57,301 bases of DNA from an uncultured Verrucomicrobiota bacterium (GCA_903910585.1 CAIWAH010000237.1:1-57301), one strand, 5' to 3'. Positions 34,162 to 45,066 are shown, counted from the first letter of the stretch. Numbers and translations are program-made. Notes: generated by a model not told the origin, from the sequence alone.

Positions 34162-34790
34162 GGCGTGGCAGGGCTGGCTTCCGCGGGCGTCGCGGCGGCG
34201 AGGCTGGGACCGGCTTCGCCGACCCACACATTGTAAACCGCGGAGGCGCGTTCGATGCCGCCCGATTCGGCGGATACCGTGAGTTCGACGAGATCGACCC
34301 GGGGCGTCTGCCGGGAGACGCCGTGCAAAAACTGGAGCAGCCGCTGATAGGGCGGGTTCACGGCCATGATGCCCTTCGGCGGGATCAGATCCACGGTGAC
34401 CGGCACGATCTTGAGGCCGCGTTCGGCGAGAGCACCGGTGAACGGAGTCCCAATCTGCGGTGACACGTCAAAGACCAGCGGCACTCCCTGTTGGGCGAGC
34501 TGTTCGGTCCACTGCGCAAGGTCGTTCGAGCTGACGAGCAGGCTCTGTTCCTCCAACCGCAGGGCCTCAAAGGCCATCGGCGCGTTGGTGGTGTCGAGCT
34601 CGCGGTTCATCGCCTCGATCTCCCGGGTCAACCGCTGGATGGTCACGTTGACCTGCTTGGATTCCCGTTGGGCGCGCAACAACCGGGTGATGCTGAAGGA
34701 AACCAGGGCGAGCGACAGCAGCAGCGCCGCCGCCACGATCAGCCGGCGGCCGTGCTGGCGACGAAGCTGGGTGAAGCGGGACGGTCTCAT
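34158..34790 (-). CDS. PilO/MshJ-like inner-membrane protein of the pilus machine
   Basis: A 210-residue protein with a basic N-terminus, one membrane helix (LIVAAALLLSLALVSFSIT), a coiled-coil segment (QVNVTIQRLTREIEAMNREL) and a ferredoxin-like periplasmic domain (~110-190). This is the architecture of PilO (GspM, MshJ), which pairs with PilN. It overlaps the next gene by 4 bp at each end, as expected for the pilM-pilN-pilO-pilP order. The C-terminal part (PSLAAATPAEASPATP) is a short flexible tail. Confidence 0.75.
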   Translation of the reverse strand: MRPSRFTQLRRQHGRRLIVAAALLLSLALVSFSITRLLRAQRESKQVNVTIQRLTREIEAMNRELDTTNAPMAFEALRLEEQSLLVSSNDLAQWTEQLAQQGVPLVFDVSPQIGTPFTGALAERGLKIVPVTVDLIPPKGIMAVNPPYQRLLQFLHGVSRQTPRVDLVELTVSAESGGIERASAVYNVWVGEAGPSLAAATPAEASPATP

Positions 34791-36343
34791 TGCAGGGTTC
34801 CTTCCAGGACAAACCGCTGATCGGCTGACTGGGCGGTCAGGTTAAGCCCCTTTGACTGCGCCCAGCGGGCGAAGGCTCCGCCGCCGGCCTCGGCTTTGGG
34901 CGGCGGCACCGTGGCCGGACCGGCCAGCATCTGCGCCCGGAGCGGGCCGGAAGCGAGGCGGGAGGCGAATTCCTTGGCCGACTTGGTCACCACCGCGCTT
35001 TCGACGACATTGGTGCGGGCCCCCGGCTGCAGCCGGCCACCCACGGTGAAGCGCCAGCCTTCGCCTTCCCGGCGGATCTGCGCCGAAGTCAGGAGCAGGT
35101 TGCGCGGACACGCCTCCCCGAGCTGACCGAGAAACCACGCGGGCACCGGGGCGAGGCGGTTGTCCTTCAGTTCCCGGATCGCCTGCCGGCGGCTCACGAC
35201 GTCACCGGTGAGGCGTTGCAGTTCCAGGTGGCGGCTTTGCAGCTGCCCGGACTGCGACTTCAACCGCGAAAGGCTGTTGATCTCCTGGCGGGCGAGGGTT
35301 TCCAGCAGCGCACCGGTCGCGACCGCCACGACCGCGGCGCCAATGGCCACCGACAAGACGAGGCGGTTGACGACGTTCTGACTCGGCGCGACCTCGGGTT
35401 CGTAGGGGATCAGGTTCGGAGCCTGATCGGCAGGCCAGCGGGTCACGGCTTCCGCCCAGAAGGTCGGATAAACCTCCTGCGGGAACGGCAGCACGGGAAT
35501 GCCCAGTTCCGACTGCAGCCGGCGCATCTGCTCCACCGCGGGCGGGGAGAACAGCCAGATGCTGCCGACGGTCTGCCCGAGCTGCTGGCTCACGAAGAGA
35601 CTCGTCCGCTTGATGTCCATCGCCACGCGGTCCGCCTGCAAGGACCAGCCGCCGGCGACGGAGCGGCCCAGGATCAGTTCGCCGTCCGGCCGGGCGACCA
35701 GCAGCGAACTGAGTCCATTGGTGTCGGCGACGATCAGCACCGTTTCGGTGGGACTGCGCGGCACGCGGGGAAGCTGCTCCTGCAGGACCGCAGTCACGGG
35801 CACCAGCACCTTGAGGCGAAGACCTGCCCGCTGAAATTCCTTCTTCAGCTGATCGAGGAGGCTTTCCGGGAGCAGCGAAAGGAGGAGCCCCTGGCCGGAC
35901 TTGCTGTGAAGGCGCGGCTGGGCGATCCACGACAGCGGGCCTTCGGGTCCCTTTTGCTGGTCCACATGCCGTTGCAGGTAGGCGTCCAGTGCGGCTCCCT
36001 TGGCGGGCGGCGCGTCCATCAGCTGCTGGATGAACTGCGGATGGGCGAACACCAGCGAGGCGGTGTTGCCGGCGAACCCCGTGTGCTTTACCGCCTCACG
36101 GAGGAGGTCACCGAGATCCCGGACATCCTCGCCCGACAGTGGCGACGACCATTCCGCGGTGACCTGGCCCTGCTGGACCACGGCGACCTGGAGGAAGTTG
36201 TTGAGCCAGCTGACACCCAGCTGCGCCGGCCCGCCCGCGGAGCCGGTCCGCACCGTGGGCGCGGGAGCCGGGGCACCGGGGCTGGGCGGCGCCGTGGGCG
36301 CGGCCGGGGCCGAAGGTCGGGAACGGTTTTGGAGCTGAAGCAT
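34787..36343 (-). CDS. PilM-PilN fusion (actin-like ATPase domain plus membrane domain)
   Basis: A 518-residue protein. After a Pro/Ala N-terminal linker, residues ~40-330 form a PilM-like, actin-fold domain (LGVSWLNNFLQVAVVQQGQV, LIVADTNGLSSLLVARPDGE, ILGRSVAGG). At ~345-365 is a membrane helix (LVLSVAIGAAVVAVATGALL), followed by a coiled coil (LARQEINSLSRLKSQSGQLQ) and a PilN/GspL-like periplasmic domain (PVPAWFLGQLGEACPRNLLL). In most pilus systems PilM and PilN are separate, and PilM binds the N-terminal tail of PilN; here they are joined as in GspL. It starts at 36343, 27 bp after the preceding gene, and overlaps the PilO-like gene by 4 bp. Confidence 0.75.
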   Translation of the reverse strand: MLQLQNRSRPSAPAAPTAPPSPGAPAPAPTVRTGSAGGPAQLGVSWLNNFLQVAVVQQGQVTAEWSSPLSGEDVRDLGDLLREAVKHTGFAGNTASLVFAHPQFIQQLMDAPPAKGAALDAYLQRHVDQQKGPEGPLSWIAQPRLHSKSGQGLLLSLLPESLLDQLKKEFQRAGLRLKVLVPVTAVLQEQLPRVPRSPTETVLIVADTNGLSSLLVARPDGELILGRSVAGGWSLQADRVAMDIKRTSLFVSQQLGQTVGSIWLFSPPAVEQMRRLQSELGIPVLPFPQEVYPTFWAEAVTRWPADQAPNLIPYEPEVAPSQNVVNRLVLSVAIGAAVVAVATGALLETLARQEINSLSRLKSQSGQLQSRHLELQRLTGDVVSRRQAIRELKDNRLAPVPAWFLGQLGEACPRNLLLTSAQIRREGEGWRFTVGGRLQPGARTNVVESAVVTKSAKEFASRLASGPLRAQMLAGPATVPPPKAEAGGGAFARWAQSKGLNLTAQSADQRFVLEGTLQ

Positions 36344-36370
36344 GGGGGAATGCCGGGTTGAAGTTTCGGA

Positions 36371-37446
36371 TCAGTTGACCAGCCCGGCGGCGACCGTCTC
36401 GAGCGCGGCCTGGGCGGTGTCCACCGCCGTCTTGGTCGAACCGGACGCCGGGAATCCGGCGGCCGCCCAGATGTTGTAGGCGGTCAGGTAGGTCTCCATC
36501 GCCGCCATCACCTGCTCGGGTGTGGCCGTGCCGGAGGGATTGCTGGCGGAGCTGAGGAAGGTGGTCGCGGCCGCCTCGACGTCCGCTCCCGTCACATCGG
36601 CCGCCCCGGCGGTCGTGCCGGCAAAAAGCCGGCCCCGCCACAGGCCGTCCTCGAAGGAGAACGAGAACGGGCGGGTGACCATTTCCTTGGACTGCACCGA
36701 GGAATCCACGCCGTGCAGACCGAGCACGGTGCCGGCGAGGAAATAGGTGGTCAGCGTGGTGGCCGGCAGCACGCCGGGTGTCGAATCGTTGGCCGAATAC
36801 TTGCCGGCCAGCGCGGTGGCGTTGTTCAGGGTGACCTGGTGGAACAGCGGCAGCAGGTTGACCCGCTGCAGGCGCAGGTCGGCGCCGTTGCCGCTCCAGG
36901 TCCAGCCGGAGGGCACCGCCCCGTCGGCCAGGTTCCAGAGCTGTTCAAACTCGGTGGCGGAAGCCGCAAAGCCGCTCTGCACGGACGACGGGAGGTCCTG
37001 CCCCAGGCTGGAAAGGATGAGGTAACGGGGGTTGGTCACGGCGGCCGAACCGCTCGCGGTCTGGGTGTAGGGCGGCCGGTTGGTGCCGGCGGGGCCCACA
37101 CCGAAGCTCGGGTCAATGATCAGCGCCCGGCGCAGCCCGCGGGAGTTGGTCAGCACGCGGTCGTTGGATTCGCCGAGGGCGGTCGCCACCGCCGCCGCCC
37201 AGCCGGTGTGATCCGGGATGATCTGGTTGCGGACGACGTATTTCTCGATGCCCTCGGCCAGCCGTTTGAGGCTGGTCTCCTCCTGCTGCCGGGCCAACCG
37301 GTCGAGCTCGGACAGGAGCATGGGCACGATGGCCAGGGCCAGCAGGGCCACGATGGCCATGATGCCCAGCATTTCGATCATGCTGAAGCCGCGGCGGGTG
37401 CGCCTGGCGACGGCCGCCCGGAGGGCAGTGGGGAGGAGCAGAGGTT

Positions 37447-37450
<4 letters not shown>
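36371..37450 (-). CDS. Large pseudopilin, type A (copy 1)
   Basis: A 359-residue pseudopilin from ATG 37450 with a basic leader ending RRTRRG, and the class III signal GFSMIEMLGIMAIVALLALA with the conserved Glu5. The globular part contains DPSFGVGPAGTNRPPYTQTA, then LRLQRVNLLPLFHQVTLNN, and ends with YLTAYNIWAAAGFPASGSTK. The first 60% aligns with the other three large pseudopilins of the operon, and the protein is closest to copy 2 at 38962-40032. It probably acts as a minor pilin or filament-tip component rather than the main subunit. Its start overlaps the stop of the B-type gene by 4 bp (ATGA), so translation is coupled. Confidence 0.8.
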
Positions 37451-38847
<1,397 letters not shown>

Positions 38848-38961
38848 AATGTGTCAGGAATAGTCGTTAGAAAGGCAGGGCCGCGCCCGTCTGACATGCC
38901 AGCATCGGCATGGTCGTCCCCGAGCTTGAGTGGGGTGATGGACGGCGGCGTTGGTGGAATC

Positions 38962-40032
38962 CTATGGCATCGTCACGATTTCGGTGGTCGCAGTTTCCAG
39001 GGTCGCCTGGGCCGTCTGGACCGCGGTCTGGAGGGATCCGCCCTGCGGATACCCCGCCAACGCCCAGGCGATGTAAGCGCTCATGTAACTCTGGACGGCG
39101 GAGTAAACGGCGTCGGTGGAGGTGGCGGAGTATGGGTTCTCCGGGGCGGCCAAGAAGCTGGTGGCGACCGCCTCCAGTTCCGACCCGGTCAACTGCACCA
39201 CCGGAATTCCGGCGAACAGCTGGCCCCGCCAGATCCCCGCCTCAAACGAGTAGGACACCGTCCGGTCAACGATTTCGCGGGACTGCGAGACATTGTCCGT
39301 TCCCAGCAGTCCGATTGTGCTGCCCCCCAGGAGGTAGAAGGAAATCGGGGAGCGAGTGACTTCCACCGGATCGGATTCGTCCACGGTGAACCGTCCCGGA
39401 AGCACGTCCACGCTGTTCAGAGTGACATAGTGAAACTGGGGGGTGAGATCGACCCGCTGGAGTTTCAGGTCGGCCCCCGTGCCGGACCAGTTCCAGCTGC
39501 CGGGCTTCTGCCCGCTTTCGAGGTTCCACAGCTCGTCGAACGCCTCGGCCGAAGCCGCAAAGCCGGAATGGACCGAGGCCGGAAGGTCTGCGCCCAGACT
39601 GCTCACCACGAGGTAGCGAGGATGGGAAACCAGGCCGGAACCCTCCCAAGTCTGCTGAAACGGCGGCCGATTGGTGCCGGAAGGCCCCACCCCGAACCGC
39701 GGATCGATGACTAGCAGTCGGCTGCCCCCGCGGGCATTGGCACCGACCCAGGCAGCGGATTCGCCCACCTGGGCGGCCACTGCCGATGCCCAATCGGTGT
39801 GATCGGGCAGCTGGTGCCGTTGGGTGACATGTTTCTCCAGGGCTGCCGCGATGCGCAGCAGATTGGATTCCTCCTGGCGATAGCCCACCTGGTCCATCTC
39901 CTGGATGAGCTTGGGACTGATCGCGACCGCCAAAACCGCCAAAATGGCCAGGACCCCCAAGATTTCGACCATGCTGAAGGCATGCCGATGGCGGACATCG
40001 CCGGCCGCTCCCGGTGAGAAGTGAGGTTTCAT
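38962..40032 (-). CDS. Large pseudopilin, type A (copy 2)
   Basis: A 356-residue pseudopilin from ATG 40032, paralogous to the 36371-37450 gene over its whole length. Shared blocks: HAFSMVEILGVLAILAVLAV signal (copy 1 has GFSMIEMLGIMAIVALLALA), DHTDWASAVAAQVGES, DPRFGVGPSGTNRPPFQQT, LVVSSLGADLPASVHSGFAA and LKLQRVDLTPQFHYVTLNS. The residue before Phe is Ala rather than Gly in this copy, which would be unusual for a prepilin peptidase substrate. It starts 4 bp inside the upstream type B gene (ATGA overlap) and is separated from the next type B gene by a 114-bp gap, unlike the other junctions. Confidence 0.8.
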   Translation of the reverse strand: MKPHFSPGAAGDVRHRHAFSMVEILGVLAILAVLAVAISPKLIQEMDQVGYRQEESNLLRIAAALEKHVTQRHQLPDHTDWASAVAAQVGESAAWVGANARGGSRLLVIDPRFGVGPSGTNRPPFQQTWEGSGLVSHPRYLVVSSLGADLPASVHSGFAASAEAFDELWNLESGQKPGSWNWSGTGADLKLQRVDLTPQFHYVTLNSVDVLPGRFTVDESDPVEVTRSPISFYLLGGSTIGLLGTDNVSQSREIVDRTVSYSFEAGIWRGQLFAGIPVVQLTGSELEAVATSFLAAPENPYSATSTDAVYSAVQSYMSAYIAWALAGYPQGGSLQTAVQTAQATLETATTEIVTMP

Positions 40033-41372
40033 GGATTGGCGAGGTTGCGGGTGTAGTCGTTCAACGCGCCGACCGATTCCACGACGGCCCGATAGGCGGG
40101 ATGCCGCGTGCTGGCGGTGGAGCCTCCGACCGGACGCCCCTTCATGGCCCACAGCACATAGGCCTTCATGAAACGGTGGCAGGAATCCACCACGTCGCGC
40201 GAAGTGGTGCCGTAGGCAGGCTGCGCCGCCACCGCCTGCTCGTCGTCCACGTCTCCCGAAGGATCTTCCCCGGAATTGAGATCTCCGGTGGGACCGCCGC
40301 CGCCCTGCCCGGGGTTGCTGCTGTCCACCCCATCCACGTTGTTGCCGTGGCCGTTGTTGGATTTCACCCGGGTATGAACTGTGGTCGTGGTGGTCGTCGT
40401 TTCCGTCTCGGTGACTGTGGTTGAGGACTCGGTGGACGCTGAAGCCTGGGTGACCTCGGACGTGTCGCTGGTCAGCGGATCGTCGGCCGCGGTGTTGTTG
40501 AACGACACGATGTTGACGAAGTCTTCCGTCAACTCGCCGAGTCCGGTGCTCCCGGCGCCGGCGCCATAGACGAGGCTCCTGCCCCAGCGCCCGTTTTCAT
40601 ACACGTAGCTGGCATCCCGGGAGACGGCCTCGCGGGCCTGCAACACCCCGCTGCCGTAGAAGAGGTTCACGCTGGAAGTATCGAAAAACCACCCCTCCAC
40701 ACGGCTGCGGGGCGGAATGGTCACCTGTCCGCTGCCGTCCACGCCGTAAGGAGCGGCCTGGGCACCGTCGAGATTGTTCAGGATGACCTTCCGGAACAGC
40801 CGCCCGAAGTCGACCCGCTCGATGATCAGGTCCTCACCCCTGCCAGCCCAGCTTGTGGGCCAGCCCACCGGCAAGGTGCGGGAAGGTGTGTCCCAAATCC
40901 GGGAGAACTCCTCCGCCGTCAGGGTGGGCAGAGGAGCTCCCACGCTGGACACCAGCACCGCCCGCAGGTTGGCCGGCTGCACGGAACCCGCGGCGGTTTG
41001 CAGGTATGGCAACAGATTGGTGGCCGTAATCCCCAGATGGAGGGCCGGATCAAGCAGGAGCGTGCGTGGGTTGCCCACCGGATTATCCCGGACATGGCCG
41101 GGCGTCCGACCCAACTCCGCCGCCACGGCCCCGGCCCAATCGCCCGCCGCCGGAATCGTCCGGCTGCGGATCACCGCGCTTTCAAACGCCCGGGCAAAGC
41201 TTCCCAGCAATGCCTGCTCCCGTTCCTGGTTGGAGGCCTTGAGGCGGGCCAGGCTCGAATGGGCGGCGACCGCTCCAAGGATGGCGATCAACGCGAGCAC
41301 CCCGAGCGTTTCAATGATGGAAAAGCCGGGAGGTCCCACACCTCGCCGGCCGGCAGACATGTTTGTTTTCAT
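40029..41372 (-). CDS. Large pseudopilin, type B (copy 2), with Thr/Glu-rich insert
   Basis: A 447-residue pseudopilin paralogous to the 37447-38847 gene. Signal: PGFSIIETLGVLALIAILGA after leader MKTNMSAGRRGVGP. The shared core includes RSRTIPAAGDWAGAVAAELG, DPALHLGITATNLLPYLQTA and LIIERVDFGRLFRKVILNN. The insert here differs completely in composition: Ser/Thr/Glu/Val residues (SEVTQASASTESSTTVTETE, then a run of Thr) but it is followed by the nearly identical motif NNGHGNNVDGVDSSNPGQG seen in copy 1. The C-terminal ~70 residues match but contain only one Cys (DSCHRF). The gene starts 24 bp after the PilC-like gene and overlaps the next gene by 4 bp. Confidence 0.8.
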   Translation of the reverse strand: MKTNMSAGRRGVGPPGFSIIETLGVLALIAILGAVAAHSSLARLKASNQEREQALLGSFARAFESAVIRSRTIPAAGDWAGAVAAELGRTPGHVRDNPVGNPRTLLLDPALHLGITATNLLPYLQTAAGSVQPANLRAVLVSSVGAPLPTLTAEEFSRIWDTPSRTLPVGWPTSWAGRGEDLIIERVDFGRLFRKVILNNLDGAQAAPYGVDGSGQVTIPPRSRVEGWFFDTSSVNLFYGSGVLQAREAVSRDASYVYENGRWGRSLVYGAGAGSTGLGELTEDFVNIVSFNNTAADDPLTSDTSEVTQASASTESSTTVTETETTTTTTTVHTRVKSNNGHGNNVDGVDSSNPGQGGGGPTGDLNSGEDPSGDVDDEQAVAAQPAYGTTSRDVVDSCHRFMKAYVLWAMKGRPVGGSTASTRHPAYRAVVESVGALNDYTRNLANP

Positions 41373-41396
41373 AGCACCAACCTGTATTTCCGTTTT

Positions 41397-42617
41397 TCAG
41401 CGCATGCTTTGCATCAGGGAAAGGATCGGCATGAAGATCGCCAGGGCGACGAACCCGACGATGCCCACCAGCGTCAGGATCAGGGCGGGCTCCATGACGC
41501 TGAAAATCTTCTTAATCCGGCGGGGGATGATCGTGTTGTAGTATTCCGAGACGTTGTCGAGCGCCCCGTCGAGGTTGCCGGTCTTCTCACCCATGACCGT
41601 CATGCGGATGAGCAGGGAGGAAAACACCGGGTGCCGGCGCAGCGCCTCGCTGAGGGTCGCGCCCTCCTCGATCCGGAACTGCACGTCCCGCAGATCGCGG
41701 GCCACCACCGGGCTGCCCGCCAGGTCCTCGCACAGCTTCAGTCCCTGCAGGATGGAAACGCCCGCCCGATACAGCACCGACAGGCTCCGCGCGAAGCGGG
41801 ACATGGCGAGCATGTGGTTCAACTGGCCGAACAGGGGAATGCGGAACTTGAGCTGGTCCACCACGATGGCGAACCTCGGCGACCATCTGGTCGCCAGGCC
41901 GACCAGCAGCGGCACCCCCACCAGCGCGATCAGCCACATCCACCAGGTCTGTTTCGCAAAGTCGGAGGCGGCAAACACCACCTTGGTGGGCAGCGGCAGC
42001 TCGACCCGCACCGATGTCAGCAGCGTGACAAACCGCGGCACGACGAAGGTGAACAGCACCAGCACGAACAGGATCACCATGATCAGCACCACCGCCGGAT
42101 AGATCGTCGCCTGGCGCACGTCGGAGATCACCTGCTCCTGCCATTCCAGATACCGCTTCAGCTCGTTCAGCGACTCGGGCAACGAACCGCTCTCCTCGCC
42201 GGCGCGGATCAGGCTGATGAACTGGGTGCCGAACAGCGTGATGTATTTCTCCATCGCCTCCGCCAGCTTCTGGCCGGCCTCGACCTGGTTCTTCAGGTCC
42301 ACGATCACGTCGCGGAAAACCGGGTTGTCACAGTCCTGGGCCGCGATCTCCAGCGCCTGCACCAGGGGGATGCCGACCTTGGCCATGAAGCTCATCAGCG
42401 TGCAGAAGTTGATGAGCTGCCGGCGCTTCGTGGCCCCGCGCAGGCGGGTGGATCGCATCGTCCGCTTGGTGTCGGACGTCTTGTCCGCCTCGGCCTTGAG
42501 CAGCCAGACGCCGATGGTCTGGAGCCGCTGTTCGAGACTTACGGGATTCTCGGCGACCATCTGGCCGGTCACGGTGCGGCCGTGCTGGTCGATGCCGGAA
42601 TAGAGGAAGTTGGTCAT
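41397..42617 (-). CDS. pilC: PilC/GspF-type inner-membrane platform protein
   Basis: A 406-residue protein of the T2SSF family. It starts with a short cytoplasmic region (FLYSGIDQHGRTVTGQM) and has two T2SSF repeats, each with the conserved pattern of FxxxLSxLxxAGxPL: INFCTLMSFMAKVGIPLVQA (~115) and MSRFARSLSVLYRAGVSILQ (~290). Membrane helices occur at ~190-215 (IYPAVVLIMVILFVLVLFTF), ~245-265 and at the C-terminus (LILTLVGIVGFVALAIFMPI). Conserved loop residues RAGEESGSLPESL and MGEKTGNLDGAL are present. It is the assembly platform that works with the GspE/PilB ATPase encoded just upstream, 12 bp away. Confidence 0.9.
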   Translation of the reverse strand: MTNFLYSGIDQHGRTVTGQMVAENPVSLEQRLQTIGVWLLKAEADKTSDTKRTMRSTRLRGATKRRQLINFCTLMSFMAKVGIPLVQALEIAAQDCDNPVFRDVIVDLKNQVEAGQKLAEAMEKYITLFGTQFISLIRAGEESGSLPESLNELKRYLEWQEQVISDVRQATIYPAVVLIMVILFVLVLFTFVVPRFVTLLTSVRVELPLPTKVVFAASDFAKQTWWMWLIALVGVPLLVGLATRWSPRFAIVVDQLKFRIPLFGQLNHMLAMSRFARSLSVLYRAGVSILQGLKLCEDLAGSPVVARDLRDVQFRIEEGATLSEALRRHPVFSSLLIRMTVMGEKTGNLDGALDNVSEYYNTIIPRRIKKIFSVMEPALILTLVGIVGFVALAIFMPILSLMQSMR

Positions 42618-42629
42618 GGGAGTGAGGGG

Positions 42630-44348
42630 TTATTCGGATCGGGCGACACGCAGCACCTCCTCGATGGTGGTGGTGCCCTGGGTGGCAAGGCGCAGGCCGT
42701 CCTCAAACATGGTCTTCATGCCGCGCTGCTTCGCGAGTTCGACGAAGGTCGAGGCGCCGGCACGTTTGATGATCGGCTGGTGGAAGGTCTCATCGAGCAT
42801 CATGAGCTCGAAGATGCCGTGCCGGCCCTTGTAGCCGCTGCCGCCGCAGACGGGACAGCCGACGGGCTTCCAGAGTGTGCGCGGCAGGTCGGACGGCAGG
42901 GCCACTTCACATCGCTCCAGTTCCGCATCCACGTCCTCGATCGGTTTGCGGCAGCGTTCGCAGAGCCGCCGGACGAGACGTTGGGCGAGCACGCCGACCA
43001 GCGCACCGGGCAGCAGGAACGGCTCGACGCCCATGTCGAGCAGACGCGGGATCGCGCTCGGCGCGTCGTTGGTGTGCAGCGTGGTGAAGACGAGGTGGCC
43101 CGTGAGCGCGGCGCGCACCATCAGCGTGGCGGTCTCGGTGTCGCGGGTTTCGCCGACCAGGATGACGTCGGGGTCCTGGCGGAGCAGCGCGCGCAGACCC
43201 GCGCTGAAGGTCAGGCCCACATCCTCCTTGATCTGCGTCTGACGCATGCCCGGACGGCGCAGTTCCACCGGATCCTCCAGGGTGAAGACGGAAAGCTCGG
43301 TGGTGCTCAGCTCGTTGAGCACGGAGTAAAGCGTGGTGGTCTTGCCGCTGCCGGTCGGACCGGTGACGATGACGACGCCGTAGGGGGCATCGATCGCCTT
43401 GCGCAGCTGCTTCTCGACGTCAGGCGCGAGACCGATCGAGGCAAGGCTGTGAACGTGCGTGCCAGCATCAAGGATACGGCACACGACGCTTTCGCCGTAG
43501 CTGGTCGGCAGGGTGGAAACGCGAAGATTGATCTGTCGGCGCTTCACCGTCACCGAGGCCCGGCCATCCTGCGGGATGCGGTTCTCCGCCACGTCCATGT
43601 CCGCGAGGATCTTCATGCGGGCGATCACCGCGGACTGCAGCGTCTTGGGGATCAGCACGTCGGGCCGGAGCACGCCGTCCACGCGCACGCGGATGCGCAT
43701 GACCTTCTCCTCGGGCTCAAAATGGATGTCGCTCGCGCCGCAGGTCACCGCCCGGGTGATGATCTGGCTGACGAGATTGATGATCGGCGAATCCTCGGCC
43801 GAGGCCGCGTTCTGCGCCTGGGCGGCCGCGGCGGCGGCGGTGATGACCTTCTCCTCGGATTCCTTCTTCTCGACGATGCGGTCGATCGAGTCCTCGATGC
43901 GTTCGCCGGACGATTCCAGCTGGTCGAGGAAGTTGAGGATCTCCCGCTCGGAGGCGCTGACGACGTCCACCTCACAGCCGGTCAGGCGACGGACGGTGTC
44001 GATGGCGACGATGTCGAACGGATCGGCCATCGCCACGGTGACGGTGTCGTCGTGACGGGCAAACGGCAGGGCGAGGTGGCGGCGGGCGATTTCCGCGGGC
44101 ACCAGCCGGAACGCCTCGCGGTCGAAGGAAATCGTGCTGAGGTCCACGACGCCGACGTGGGCCTCCGAAGCGACCACCCGGGAGACGGTCTCCGGAGTGG
44201 CAAAGCCGAGATCCACCAGCACCTTGCGCATCGCGTCGCCACGGCGGCGCTGTTCCCGGCGGGCCAGTTCGAGCTGGCTCTCGGAAATCGCACCCATCTG
44301 GAGCAGTCGGTCCTCGACTGTCAGTGGCTTGGCAAAGGCGGCCGTCAT
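42630..44348 (-). CDS. pilB: PilB/GspE-type assembly ATPase with MshEN-like N-terminus
   Basis: A 572-residue secretion ATPase. The N-terminal ~150 residues resemble the MshEN/T2SSE_N domain (LLQMGAISESQLELARREQ, VRRVVASEAHV-type second helix), which binds c-di-GMP in some homologues. The catalytic part has Walker A GPTGSGKTTTLYS (~residue 330), the Asp box region (MRIRVRVDGVL), Walker B PDVILVGETRD and the His box TGHLVFTTLHTND. A zinc-binding Cys4 site is visible: CERCRKP (~464) with CPVCGGSGYKGR (~499). It drives pilin polymerisation. No PilT retraction ATPase is in the window. It starts 52 bp before the second small pilin gene and ends 12 bp before the pilC gene. Confidence 0.9.
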   Translation of the reverse strand: MTAAFAKPLTVEDRLLQMGAISESQLELARREQRRRGDAMRKVLVDLGFATPETVSRVVASEAHVGVVDLSTISFDREAFRLVPAEIARRHLALPFARHDDTVTVAMADPFDIVAIDTVRRLTGCEVDVVSASEREILNFLDQLESSGERIEDSIDRIVEKKESEEKVITAAAAAAQAQNAASAEDSPIINLVSQIITRAVTCGASDIHFEPEEKVMRIRVRVDGVLRPDVLIPKTLQSAVIARMKILADMDVAENRIPQDGRASVTVKRRQINLRVSTLPTSYGESVVCRILDAGTHVHSLASIGLAPDVEKQLRKAIDAPYGVVIVTGPTGSGKTTTLYSVLNELSTTELSVFTLEDPVELRRPGMRQTQIKEDVGLTFSAGLRALLRQDPDVILVGETRDTETATLMVRAALTGHLVFTTLHTNDAPSAIPRLLDMGVEPFLLPGALVGVLAQRLVRRLCERCRKPIEDVDAELERCEVALPSDLPRTLWKPVGCPVCGGSGYKGRHGIFELMMLDETFHQPIIKRAGASTFVELAKQRGMKTMFEDGLRLATQGTTTIEEVLRVARSE

Positions 44349-44400
44349 GGCACCGGTGGTTGATGGCTTGGGCTTCAGCGTCGGGATTGCATGGCCGGGA

Positions 44401-45042
44401 TCATTTGTGGGCGAGATAGACCATCAGGGTGCCGACGCCGGAGGACGCGTCGTATTTGACGCGTCCGGCGAGGTCCACTCCGGGGGTCGCCCCTTCTCCC
44501 AAGGATGCATCGTCACCATCGAGGATGCGGTTTAGCGCCCGGGCATCGTTGAGGGCGACGTTCTGCATGACCGCCTGGACCACGTAGCCGCTGCCGGCCT
44601 CGTTCGCGACGGTGGTCGTGCTGTTGCCATCGATGTTGTAGGCCGAGTTGGTCGCGTTCGCGGAGGTCGATGGCGGCACGGAGGCCACCACCTGCAGCGC
44701 CGCATCGGTGCCGAGGTGCGAACCGAACGCAACCTCCAGCAACCCTTCCGGCAACAGCACCAACCGGTCCCAGCGGGCCATCTCGTTGGTGTGCAGGGAA
44801 GCGTTCAACGGCACACCGCCGGACACGCCGAAGAAACCGTAGCGGCCGAAGTAGGTGATGGTCGCCGACCGGAGCGTGCCGATGTTCGAGGCGGTCGAAC
44901 TCACCCGCGACTCATCGATGGCACCGAAGATCCGGGGGATCAGCATGGCCGCCAGCACCGAGATGATCGTCAGCAGGCCAATCATCTCGATCAGCGTAAA
45001 CCCGCGCGAACGACGGCGGAGGCCTGGCTGGCTTAAGGTCAT
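44401..45042 (-). CDS. Small pilin/pseudopilin (paralogue of the first gene)
   Basis: A 213-residue pilin-like protein. Leader MTLSQPGLRRRSRG is followed by the signal GFTLIEMIGLLTIISVLAAM with Glu5 present. The globular part aligns along its length with the next upstream gene (45138-45782): ITYFGRYGFFGVSGG, HTNEMARWDRLVLLPEGLLE, TNSAYNIDGNSTTT, and an identical ending, YLAHK. It has no Cys. It may be the minor of two major-pilin-like subunits, since it is farther from the operon start. It ends 52 bp before the ATPase gene. Confidence 0.85.
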   Translation of the reverse strand: MTLSQPGLRRRSRGFTLIEMIGLLTIISVLAAMLIPRIFGAIDESRVSSTASNIGTLRSATITYFGRYGFFGVSGGVPLNASLHTNEMARWDRLVLLPEGLLEVAFGSHLGTDAALQVVASVPPSTSANATNSAYNIDGNSTTTVANEAGSGYVVQAVMQNVALNDARALNRILDGDDASLGEGATPGVDLAGRVKYDASSGVGTLMVYLAHK

Positions 45043-45066
45043 GGCGGCAACGGTGGGAAGGTTCGA

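Noticed and set aside
40998..44363. Very long open frame (over 1100 codons) on the plus strand
   Set aside because: It is antisense to pilC, pilB and pseudopilin genes with strong family matches; long antisense frames are expected in GC-rich DNA.
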